A stretch of 64,000 nt of DNA from Bolinopsis microptera (Eukaryota > Ctenophora > Tentaculata > Lobata > Bolinopsidae): NCBI RefSeq assembly GCF_026151205.1, contig NC_087079.1:9290635-9354634 (forward strand), written 5' to 3'. Position 1 is the first letter of the stretch; the number at the start of each line of letters is the position of its first letter. The notes under the pieces were generated by a model. The model was not told where the DNA came from and did not search any database. It saw only the letters and a list, made by a program, of their open reading frames with translations. This document shows positions 35,814 to 46,601 of this stretch, in pieces. The position numbers and the translations under genes were made by a program.

Positions 35814-37087
35814 TGTATGGTGTTGGCGTCATTCTCAATTTCCTCGTACTCGGAGAGTCGTGGAATTTCTGTGGTAAAACCAATGTCAACATTCAGTGAT
35901 GCAGTCTGTTGGTCTCGTCCTTCAGAATCGAGTTTGATGGTCTTTAGTAACTGTTCGTTGAGTTTTGTATGGGTGATTAGATTGCCCTTCTTATTAACCA
36001 TCGGCTCATATATCCAGTGGTTGTTGGATTTGAGTCTAAGAGCTCCTTTCGCTGCTTCCTCTTCTATCACCAGGTCGATGGGAACGATTCCTGTGATGAT
36101 GTCTAGAGCTGCTCCAGGAGTTGATGGTAACCCTCCTGTTATGAGAATATTCCCTAGCCGCTGAACGCTGCTTAGGATTGTTAGGTTATGTTTTTTGGAT
36201 ACACCATTGAGCCAGATTGTCGCAGCGTATGTCAGGGAAGGTCTGACTACAGCCGTATAAATCCATTTCATGGTCTTGGGGGTGAACCCCCATGTTGGTC
36301 CTATGGCTCTCCTGCATTGCATGAGTATGCCTTTGGCTTTTTTACATTGATTTTTGATGTGTTCATTCCACGTGAGTTTGCTATCGAGTGTTACTCCTAG
36401 AAACTTAGTTGAGTTACGCATACTTATTTCGGTTCCGTTCACTGTTAGAGGTTCAGAGAATTCCCATTTCCTCCTCCAGGTGAACATTACTGTATGTGTT
36501 TTAAGAGTACTTAGCTTCAGCCCGTTGTCGGTGCACCAGTTCATGATGGCTCCAAGACTTTTCTGCGTCATCTCTCTGAGATGATCGGCATCGAAGCCCT
36601 GGTTTCTGCATTTTGCCGGTCCCTCTAACGTAGCTAGTAAAGCAAAATCGTCCGCGAACCCTTGCAGTTCACATGGTATCCTGTATCTGGTGTACGACAG
36701 GAGACTGTCCACTACCAGGTTCCATAAGAATGGAGACAGGATCCCACCTTGCGAACACCCTTTTCTTATAACAATGGATTTCCTGCATCCGTTTAATTCC
36801 ACGTTCGTGGTTCTATTGCGGAGTAGGGACATAATGCATTTGTTGACTGAAGACGACTCACATTTCCGGTTCAGGGCCTTCTCTATAGATTTGAATGCTA
36901 CATTGTCGAAGGCCCCTTCGACATCTAAGAAGGTTCCTAGAGCCATACCGGAGCTTATGATTGTCCGTTCTATTTTGTGTACTATTTTGTGTAAGGCTGT
37001 TTCAATGGAGGCACCTTTTACAAAACCGTATTGTTTTTTATTAAGTTTTGAGTATATCTTAAGGTCTTCCTCCATATGCCATAGCAC
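35789..37087 (-). pseudogene. LINE reverse transcriptase domain
   Basis: A 432-codon open stretch with the palm motifs TFLDVEGAFDNV, GCSQGGILSPFLWNLVVD and the catalytic FADDFALLA, then the thumb (SVQRLGNILITGGLPSTPG). The upstream finger region is in a different frame (37298-37059, and before it the SGPDGLRL motif). Confidence 0.85.
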
Positions 37088-37421
37088 TATACGTTCGATC
37101 CACTTGAGTGGTACTGGAGCCAGAGTGATGGTTCTTTACTCTGTAGGATTTAGGGTTGTAATAGTCAGTTTTCCCTGGTTTTGGTAGGAAAATGCCTGTC
37201 GAGTTACGCCAGCTATCAGGAACGTATCCACTTTGGAAGCTTGTCTTTGCTAGTTTTGTGAAGGCATCGCTTATGAGTGGTAGTCCCTTCTGTAGCATTA
37301 TAAGGCGCAGACCGTCAGGGCCACTGGCTTTTAGGCCGTCAAATTCTAGTACTGACTTCTCAACTCTACCTTTGGAAAAGATAGTGTTGGATGTCCAGTT
37401 GTTGGTTAAATTTGGTGGAAT

Positions 37422-38848
37422 TTATTCTGCCATGTTTTGGTCCTGTTGAATACTTGGTGTCGTGGCGAAATGGGCGTCCACCATGACTGCCAGGGTTTCA
37501 GCTGGGGATTCGGTGAGGACACCCTCAGGCTTCCTCACTGTCCCCAATCGGGCATTTTTGTTGTTTTTTATTATCGCAGATATTCTCTTTGAACATGACT
37601 TTGCTTCCATGTTCTTACAGAATTCCTTGAATTTAGATGTTTTAGTACGTCCAACCAGTCTGTTGTACTCCGCTTGATGTGAGCGTAGTTCAGACCAGTC
37701 TTTGTCGGACTTGGTCGACCGAGCTTGTCTAAGGCGAAACCGGATACCGGCGTTCGCCTCTCTAACTTCCGCGGTTTCCCACGGAGGAGCACGAATCTTG
37801 TTAGACACATACCTCTCCGTACATGCGGAGTTATACTTATAGGCTCGGTTGACGTTATCAGCCAATACTTTGACTGTTGTGTCAATTTCGTTCTCAGTCA
37901 ATATGTTATCGAAAGTGCCTATTGATCTGTCCATTTCATCAGCTAGGACTTCCTGAAATTTCTTCCCGTCCGTCTTAGCAATGTCTCGGAATATAGTTTT
38001 ACCCAGTCCGGTGTTGGATGTGATCTTATAGGTGATGAAGTGGTGGTCTGAAGAGTTTTCATCTTCGTCCCTGACCTCCACTTGCCATCGGTTAACGAGG
38101 TTATGTCCTTTTTTGTTTGTAATTGTTAGGTCAATGGCATTCTTCCACCGTCCGTTGTCAAATGTGGGTGAATTACCGTTATTTTCGATAAATAAGTTCT
38201 CGCTCGCTATATAGGCTAGCAGAGAGTCCCCTCGGTCTGACCCGACCTTATCGAAAGTTGTACTGTGCCAGCAAGTGTTTTGTGCATTTGCGTCAGTGCC
38301 TGCAATGAAGGCCATGTTGTTACGATGTGCATACTCCACAGCATTCCTGAACGCGAGAGGTGTACATTCTGGGTCAAGCCTGTCCATGTAACACGACAGT
38401 AGAACAACATTAGTATTATCAATTTTAGTTTGGATGGTTGTGCAGTCCCCAGTTGTAAGTGAATCCATGAAACATAGCTTATTTTGTAAGCATTTGTGGT
38501 AATAGATACACGCACGTGGCCGCTTTAAGTGGTCACTGTTTGCGAAGACTTTAAGTTCAGATGCCGGGGATAGGATTATGTTTTCCCATTCACATACGGT
38601 TCTTGTACGAGTGCTAGTGGGTTACCAAATTTTTTAGCAAATATTACCAAATCGTCGGTTGCCCTCTTAGCTTTGTTTGTGTTAATTTGTATGAAGTTTA
38701 AATGGTTCTTACCTTTAGTTCTAGCCAGTCTGGTTGGCTGTCCCAGGGAGAGAGTGTTAGTTGATGAATTTGATAAAGTTAATGGGGTTGTGTTCGAAGA
38801 TGGGGTTCTTGAGCTCTGGCCATTCAGGATGGCCAGGGAATCAGTCAC
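37422..38848 (-). pseudogene. LINE endonuclease domain, in two frames
   Basis: The N-terminal piece (38848-38576) has NFIQINTNKAKRATDDL and ALVQEPYV, the first strands of the AP-endonuclease fold with Asn and Glu. After a one-base shift near 38582 the frame from 38468 continues with AGTDANAQNTCWHS, the AIDLTITN stretch and SSDHHFI, carrying Asp, Asn and His residues of the active site. Confidence 0.8.
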
Positions 38849-38849
38849 C

Positions 38850-39935
38850 TTAATCGGTCCGCTGGCTCCTGCTCTTGGCTGGTCGCAGCGTGACAGATGT
38901 TGTCATTGTCTTGAGTTTATAGCCATTCCTAACTAGGTAGGACTGGCCGGCCTCATTGACATCCACATACGCTGTAGGGCTACGACCTCCCTGGGCGTTC
39001 ATCGACACAAAAGTTAACGAGTCAGGCGGCAAATTCGGATTCTTGCGCTGCAGAAACTGAACAATTTGCCTGCCTTGTAGGTTGGTGAGGTACCCGGGTC
39101 CTCCGAATGCGCAACGTCACTGAACAGGTCCAGTTCCGACCGTGAGGTCAGTCCTGTCCCCGAGCAGCTCCGTTACAGCACTCCGGGAACCCTCGTCGCT
39201 GCAGACAAGGAGGATCCGGCCCCCGTCAATCCGGCTGTCTCTCAGTGAGACTGGCCCGGTTGTCGCGGTCACCGGCATCTCCGCTATCCGCAGCGCCAAG
39301 AATTCCACGATTTCCCGGCGTACCTCCGTTGGTGGGCCCGCATTGGGAGTGGCCTCTACATTGAATGTTGGGCCTGCTCTGCGTGTGTTCTGTGGGGTTG
39401 TGGGGTTTGGTCGCTGTTCTCCAGTTACTGGTTCACTGCTGGTTTGTGGGGTGTTCTGTGAGGTGATTGGTGAGGTGGTGGGGTTTTGTTGGGGGCACGG
39501 CCGCTGATCACCATTTACTGGATCACTGCGGCGGCCTTCCCGTTATGCTCTCTCCTCAGCCTTCCTCTTGTTTTGGCGCTCCTTAGATTTCTTGTTTCGG
39601 CGGACAATAGCCTCAGCCGATCTCCTCATCTTAGGGCGTTTTGGTTTCTCGACAGGTTCCTTCGATTCCTCCTTCGGTTCCTCCGTAACTTCCATTCTCT
39701 CCACCATCAGTCCGGCCGTGTCCCTGTTAGTTTCCGTCTCTTGATCTTCCTCTGTTATAGGTTTTTTCCTTTTTCTTCCCTCCAAATCGTTCTCTTCCTC
39801 TTTTTTCTCGCCGGTTTCCTCCTCATTGAGGAGGATATTCTCCTCTTCTGGTGAAACTTCCGTAGTTTCCTCTTCCTCGTGTGAGGATTCGGAGGTTGAA
39901 CGTTGACGTTTACCAGATTCAGACATATTTCTCAC
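38850..39935 (-). pseudogene. LINE ORF1 (gag-like), frameshifted
   Basis: The first part (39935-39543) is a highly charged Glu/Lys/Arg-rich protein beginning MRNMSESGKRQRS. Later pieces (39308-39117 with GGRILLVCSDEGSR, and 39032-38850 with LTFVSMNAQGGRSPTA and GYKLKTM) look like the folded gag-type domain of LINE ORF1. Frames are not continuous. Confidence 0.65.
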
Positions 39936-39950
39936 ATTATTTGTTATATA

Positions 39951-42932
39951 GTAGTGTTGAACGTATTAAAACTGCCATTAGAAGTCGTTCAGCAGATCTG
40001 TTTTTGGTTTAAAACACTCTAATTCGATGTCAAAGATGACAGGAATAAGAAATAGTTATGTGGAGGTTTAGTACAGAGAAATCCGTCTGAAAAAAATCGA
40101 TCTGCCGACACAAGAAGCTTCCTAAGGATTTTTGACGTTTTTGAGTCACATTAGGTGCCCTTAATGACTGACCAACTTTTCCAAACTTTTCCACGTGTCT
40201 TAAGGCCACTTTTTGCCACTTTACCACTTTTTACCACCTTTCTTGTTTGTCAAATATCTTTAGTTGTTAACATCGTAGAAAGTTGCAGATTAATCGAGGG
40301 TGTTTATATTATCAGGAAGAAAAACTTTTTTGGAGACAATTTATACCTCAGATAATCAATTAATTGGATAATTATCATTTAGCTAATTAGCAAAACTTTA
40401 AAATTTTTTATTGGCTCAAAATGATTAGAATAGCTTAAAACAAGGATAAAAGTAGTACCTTAAGAACGACAAATTTAGTCTACCTCAAAACTCATGTCAG
40501 GTTAGTATATGGTCGTCGACTATTCATGAATACAGGTTAGACAAAAACAATTTGAAGGGCTAGTCCGAAGAAGCAGTAGAACAAGAAATTAACAAAACCT
40601 TGATAGTTAGCCTTATTTTATCCTCCATCAAAAGACAGAAAGGGTAGGTGGAGTCTACCATCGACCTAAAGTATCCATATAATGTATACCAGGGATAGTT
40701 TAAAGGACTTTATTGTTCAAACATATTTGAAAAATTAGAAAAGTTCTGTTAGCCTCACTTTACCCTCCATTAGAAGGAATAAAAAGGGGTCGGCTTGGCC
40801 AGCCTTCAGCCTAGAGGATCCATCTCATGTATTTTAGGTCAGAGGATACTTTGATAGACGTAATTATTCAAATATAATTCAAAAATTATTAATTACTTGT
40901 TACTCTCATTTTTTCCTCAATTAGCGGAACAATTTTCCTCGTCTCTTCGGATTCTGAAAGAGTGAGATCTGATGAATTGATTAAACATTTTAAAACTTGT
41001 ATTGCATGCTTGGAAGCTTTCATTAGAAAACAAAATGTAAAATGACTCGTTAGGCTCAATTTGCTCTCGACTAAATACTTCAAATATTTTATTAATCGAA
41101 ACTCAATTAGTTGAACTATAGAAAATAGACGTGTGATATATCGTATGCCTATCTTAAAAGCTGCGACAATCTTCTAAAGTTAAATAGGGAAACACGTCTC
41201 GTGCGAACTAATGACCAGGGTCATGGATACCCTTATTGTAAAAATTAATGCTATATAAGTTTGGCTTCAAATCGTTCGAAGCCAGTGAAATAAGATTAAA
41301 CTTGAAAAGTAATTAACTGCAATGTTTCTGGAGCACAGAGCGTCTATTTTGTGCGTTTTGCAAAAGCTTTCGGTAGATTGATTGAAACATAGACTAATGA
41401 AATAAAATCTAAATAATTTGATTATTATTCCTCCTCTATCTAAAGTTTTCTAATCCGCAGTACGGCTTCATGAAGTAGTCATTATGTTCTGAGATTGAAT
41501 GAAATGTTTAAATGGTGTACAATTATTTTAGTAGGTGACACCGTAATTGCAGCTTATCACTGGGCAATCTTTTATTTGTGGCATCGGTTCTTTTAATTAA
41601 TATAAAGAAGACAAAATTGTATTGCGAAAATTTTTGCATTGGGAGATATTATCATGATACTATAAATGCTGCCTACATGAAATTAAATGTGAATCTATCT
41701 AACTTTAACATAAATTCTATTCTTTCATAAAGTTATACAGGACTTATATAGGATTACTCATCTTTATCGATTTTTGATACATGAAATCATGTTTAGATAT
41801 TTATATTCAACTGAAATGAAACCTTGTTTATTGATTTGTCCCACTGTTATTAAAATTAGCACTGTAGAAGTTAGATCCGCAGTCGAACAAAATTAGATTT
41901 ATTCATAGAAGTTAAATTTTATGATAAATATTTGAATTATGCATAAAGGAGTTTGAATCCCTTTACCCTCTAGCTCGACATACGAAGATTATAGTGACAC
42001 TGATACTAACTGCTACTATAACTCTGACCCCGATTGAGATGCTCAAAAGTTTTCATTGAGGCGTCTAAGTTGATGGCAAGCTAGGTCAGAAGTTGTTAGA
42101 GGACAAAGTCGTCTGCCCCCTTGCAACAGACCTTGCAATTTTGATTTCAAAATGTGGATGAAGATTGAAGAAGAAACACTGAATAATTAAGATTTAAGGA
42201 TAACCCTGGCCCTGACTTCAAACAAAGATCAATGTTTTCAGTAATTTATTCTGTAAACAATTATGACGGTACTACGATAGTGGACCTATAATTTAATTTT
42301 AATTCTTTGTAATCCTGTATAATCTTGTGTAATCCTGTGTAACCCTGAATGAGTGAAATATAATTATTTGCATCAAGAACTTCCTTTTAGATTTGTAATT
42401 AGTTTTAAACTGTTCGATTCCGTTACTTTTAAAATGAATAAATAAAATATTATGAATATTAATTTGCATTGTTTATTTTATTAATAACGATGATTATGCA
42501 GTCTGATATGTGCCTCGTATTACTATTCATTTCCATTTAACATTTATCGACTAATGCATCGATCATGATGTGCGGGATCGTCCACAATTATGTTACATTT
42601 CATTTACGTATTTCTCTTAGCCCCGCATTGCCGTTACAATTTTATCAGCCTTGTGATTGATCGAAAAGGGGAGTGGTCGATGTGAATTTTCAAAGAAATT
42701 CAAAGTTTGGATTTTGAGGCACTTTCCGGGAAGTTCCGACAGTGAATGTCTTTCTTAAAATTCGACAAAATTTTCCACAAAAATATGCCTCAAATCTTAT
42801 TGTTGTAATCTATACTTTCTTAATATGATTAAGCCAATCCTCAGGGATCACCTCCTCTTCCCATACCTTTTTAAACAGTAGCTCTAGTTGGCCAACAAGA
42901 GCGCTTCCTCCATATATAATATATAATACTTA
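39951..42932. other. AT-rich region without recognised genes
   Basis: No gene with support on either strand. Weak similarity between stretches near 40615, 40750 and 40900 (CCTCCATTAGAAGG-like words) suggests old degenerate repeats. Confidence 0.5.
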
Positions 42933-44023
42933 CCTTATCGAACCTTATTTGGACGGACATTAAATGAACGGACATAATTATGAACGGACATTAATATAAA
43001 CGCTAGAAGGCATTCAAAACCATCAAAAATCCGAATTTTTTTCATTTTTTTAACCTTTTTTTTATTTCAGCAAATGATTTTTAAATCAAAAGTAAGAAAA
43101 GCAGTCGTTAAGCAGTAAAAATGTTAAAATATGTGTACATGATCAGTGTCTAATATCACATATCATCTTCATCAAATGGGTTTTCGTGCATGAAATAGTC
43201 TATGCTTAAAGCATCAATGATTTCTAGCTTTATGGGAACCTTTTTTATCAAACTACCCCGGTCCTGCATTTCAGTGTTACCTTTTACAAGCCATTCGGCG
43301 TGAAGTGGTTTTATCTTAGACAACTTTAGGTTAACCTTAACATCACATGGAGCTTTCCTAGCACTGTTTCATTACCTCCACTTAGTAATATGAACTATAA
43401 CAACGTCGGACAATTTTTTCTTGGCAACACGATTTACCGTAATACTAATATCTAGAGGCTGGAACAAGTTTGTCATGTTGGCGGGGACTAGCTCATGAAC
43501 TATGTTGTTGAGTGCCATAATTTCGTTGACTTTTTCCGCCAAGTGACATCATATACTAGTAGAGTTTTCTGTGCCTCCGGCAGACCAAGGAGAACCTTTC
43601 CGTCGTTAACTTACGGCACAATAAAGTTCTCATTATAGTTGTCATATTCTGAACAAGAAGTTCGAAGTAGGTCCGATTAGATACTTTTCCAAACCCAGCT
43701 GGCACTAAAGCGTATCATTTTGACTCATGTCACATATCATCCACCATTCATTCTGATTTCACCGGCAACCTTCCCCAGGGTTGCCATACCCCAGAGGTAG
43801 GCAGAGCATCTCAATGCTATCCTCTCGTAGGCTATCTTGGCCCAGCCTCTCTTTAAAAAAAAAAGAAGCTCCATTGTGTACAGCACTTCTAGTATGACCC
43901 ATCAACATTTGTTGGAACGTTATACTTCATGGCGTGATGCCATAATTGCTATTAGATCATAAATCTATATCACCACTTCTCGTATGTGATTTTCAGTTGT
44001 CTGAATAGGTACCTAGTTGGTAC
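42933..44023 (-). mobile_element. Degenerate pogo-like transposon copy with DDE transposase relic
   Basis: Begins with CCTTATCG after a TA, followed by TTTGGACGGACATTA, the same end as the element at 45529. On the minus strand it carries broken frames resembling the C-terminal half of a DDE_1 transposase (KVLLGLPEAQKTLLVYDV; VPANMTNLFQPLDIS across a frameshift; PLHAEWLVK-like). Multiple stops. The hAT-type element at 44024-45104 sits in it or in its flank. The right end was not located. Confidence 0.6.
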
Positions 44024-45104
44024 CAGAGGCACATATTAGGTGCGATGGGTGCGGGATCGCACAATTTACCGTTTTCCGCACATTTCCGCATAATTTATTG
44101 TTTTCCGCACACTTCCGCACATTTTGTAATTTTCTGCATATTTCCGCATAATCTAGCATTTTCCGCGTAATTTCGCGTTAAGATTTTCGAGTGTAAAAAC
44201 CAAAATATGTTAAAAGTCGGGCCCTTTTAGGACCGTGACTCAGGCCCTTTTAGGACTGTGACTCAGGCCTTTTCGGGACCGTGACCCAGGCCCTTTTGGA
44301 ACTCATACCTAGGCCACGTGACCCAGTTACCACGTGACCCAGGCCCTTTCGGGACCATGACCCAGGCCCTTTCGGGACCGTGACCCAGGCCCTTTTGGAA
44401 CTCATGCCTAGGCCACGTGACCCGGTTACCACGTGACCCAGGCCCTTTCGGGACCATGACCCAGGCCCTTTCGGGACCGTTACCCAGGCCCTTTCGGGAC
44501 CGTGACCCAGGCCGTTATGGAACCCTCGTCGTTACTGTACTTCGATCATACCTGCAGCCCTGTAGTTGAGACTTGTTTTTTGTTCAAATGCAGCCCTTTT
44601 TATCGGGTAATATGAGCTCTATTCGTTGTAGCGTTGGCTTTATAGTGGGCTTAATGGATCTTGGATCAAATGGTTTACAAGTACTGACGATCAATGCCAA
44701 CAAGCGTGTCACATATTTGGGATCACGTATGGGATCTGATCGACTCTATCAAGAGGCGTCTTCAAATAACTGTCTCCTGATCTCTACCAGATCAAGTCAC
44801 TGTTCTCAGATAACTGAATCTCAATATAGGTTCAATCATGGTCTTAGTAAAGAACTACACCCTCAGTAACACATAAACAGACTTATTTTTGATAAGAGCG
44901 GCGGTTATACGTTTAGAATTTCCAAAGTCCTTGAGAAAATGCAAAAGAAAACCGCACAATTCCCGCACAAATTTCGAAAAAATCGCCGCACATTTTCCGC
45001 ATAATTGGTAAAAATTTACCGCACTTTACCGCATATTTTACCTTTATAGTCGGGTGCGGTACCGCATAATTTCGATTTTTTACCGCACCTAATATGTGCC
45101 TCTG
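44024..45104. mobile_element. 1.08 kb hAT-type non-autonomous element
   Basis: Ends are inverted repeats CAGAGGCACATATTAGGTGC, flanked by the 8-bp duplication GTTGGTAC (44016-44023, 45105-45112). Sub-terminal regions are rich in CCGCACATTTCCGCAT-like words in both orientations. It contains a minisatellite but no transposase frame that I recognise. Confidence 0.88.
44218..44520. repeat. Minisatellite with GGGACCGTGACCCAGGCCCT units
   Basis: About a dozen copies of a roughly 22-bp unit (variants GGACCATGACCCAGG, GGAACTCATGCCTAGG) inside the hAT-type element. The open minus-strand frames here are a by-product of the repeat. Confidence 0.85.
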
Positions 45105-45528
45105 GTTGGTACGATGTTTGTTGGAGTAAAGGATAAATAATATCCGGATTATATTGGACTGAGATCTAATCAATTGGATTATGAACGCGAGCGTTGATCA
45201 GGGGTAGACGTAGCCATATCTTCTTTACTCCGGCAATTATAATTCTCCCATTATATTTTCGTTGACTTTATTGTGACCCGTTCTGCTACATTCTGCAGTA
45301 TTGGCACTGGTCTAGCAAATATAACGGGGTCTAGCGACACTGCATGCGTGTTTTAGCAACTTTGTAGTTGTAGTTCAGAATTTCAAACATCCTCTCCAAA
45401 TTGTAAACGATGTTTGTATTTCCTGTATGTGATAAATCAAAGACAAAGGGTCGCGCTAAAGTTGCCAAATAGTATGAGCTCTGAGGGATCCTTTTACTGC
45501 TTAGTTCACTTTTATGTTTTAGGTTGTA

Positions 45529-46315
45529 CCTTATCGGACTTTATTTGGACGGACATTACTTGAACGGACATAATTATGAACGGACATTAATATGAACGCT
45601 AGAAGGCAATCAAAACCATCAAAAATCCGAAATTTTTTCATATTTTTTTAAACTTTTTTTAAATTTTAACAAATGATTTTTAAATCCATTTTTCATACAG
45701 TAAGCAAGAAAAGCAGTCTTTAATCAGTTAAAATATGTGTACATGATTATTGTCTAATATCACATATCATCTTCATCAAATGGGTTTTCGCGCATTAAAT
45801 ATTCCATGCTTAAAGCATCAGTAATACCCGCTTTTTGGAAACCTTTTTTTATCAAACTACCTCGGTCCTGCATTTCAGTGTAAACTTTTACAAGCCATTC
45901 GGCGTGAAGTGGTTTTATCTTAGACAACTTTAGATTGACCTTCTCTAACCTGTTCTCGATAAAACTTATTGTTGTAGATTTATTTGCCCAATGTTTCTCG
46001 TTAAAAATAACCTCAAAGTCTTTTGGAAATGTATACTTAGGATGAGATTGCTTTGTTTTTCCCTTGTACATCAACTGCATGGGCATACAAATTTATATCA
46101 AGATAGTGATCATGCCATAATGTGATATTTACAATTTAGATCGTTAAAATTTTATAATAAATTATTTTCATTGATTCAACAATATTATAGTTTAGTCTAA
46201 TGGACTTTAACTTGGACGGTAATTAAATGAACGGACTTTATTTGAACGGACATTAAAATGAGCGCTAGGGCCTGCAGCGTTCAAGTAATGTCCGTCCAAA
46301 TAAGGTCCGATAAGG
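45529..46315 (-). mobile_element. 787-bp pogo-like element with TA target duplication
   Basis: Inverted repeats CCTTATCGGACTTTATTTGG and onward for about 36 bp (right end CCTTATCGGACCTTATTTGG) are flanked by TA on both sides, as for Tc1/mariner/pogo elements. GGACGGACATTA words repeat inside the ends. The minus-strand frame 46086-45760 gives a 108-residue C-terminal piece of a DDE transposase with IKPLHAEWLVKVYTEMQ and FQKAGITDAL, homologous to the relic near 43160-43330. The catalytic part is absent, so it is non-autonomous. Confidence 0.8.
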
Positions 46316-46546
46316 TAAGTTGCTCATTAGTTATCTCATCAACCCCGGGACCCCCGCACTTTTGCAGTTCTTCAGTTTCTTTAGAGCATAACTAATATCA
46401 TCTTTAGAAGGAGGTCAATCAGAACAAGAAAGGTAGTTAAAACTTTTTTGTGAGGGCACACACTCTGTTAGATGACTCAAAGTTAATCTGCCCTTTATCC
46501 ATAGTTACCGTAATATACCGTTTATTGTATATACTTACAGGGCAAC
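46316..46546 (+). promoter_or_regulatory. Upstream flank of the cysteine-rich array gene
   Basis: No promoter motif can be assigned. ATACTTACAG directly before GGCAACATG could be a splice acceptor, so an untranslated first exon may lie upstream. Confidence 0.3.
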
Positions 46547-46601
46547 ATGTTGGTATTGTGTGTGGTCGGACTAGTTATATTAGCTACAACAACCAACGCT
46601 G
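46547..46601 (+). CDS. Cysteine-rich array gene, exon 1: signal peptide
   Basis: ATG at 46547, donor GTAAGA at 46602. It encodes MLVLCVVGLVILATTTNA then Gly split by a phase 1 intron, a typical short signal peptide ending in Ala. It sets phase 1 for the whole gene and directs the product to the secretory pathway. Confidence 0.8.

Larger units (their letters stand above)
34000..39950 (-). mobile_element. Inactive LINE with gag-like ORF1, endonuclease, RT and RNase H
   Basis: The minus strand carries, in order, ORF1, an AP-type endonuclease, a reverse transcriptase, RNase H and a C-terminal Cys/His segment, an order found in the I/R1/Jockey group of non-LTR elements that keep RNase H. ORF2 is broken by a frameshift near 38582, a stop near 37431, a frameshift near 37140 and another near 35800. 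I infer that the 3' end lies near 34000, with the Merlin-like piece (34156-34924) inserted in the 3' region. The 5' end is not sharply defined. Confidence 0.8.

Noticed and set aside
39486..39854. Plus-strand Leu/Phe-rich 122-codon frame
   Set aside because: Antisense of the Glu/Lys-rich LINE ORF1 start.
44250..44457. Minus-strand frames with GPGS/RAWVT repeats
   Set aside because: Products of the 22-bp minisatellite inside the hAT-type element.
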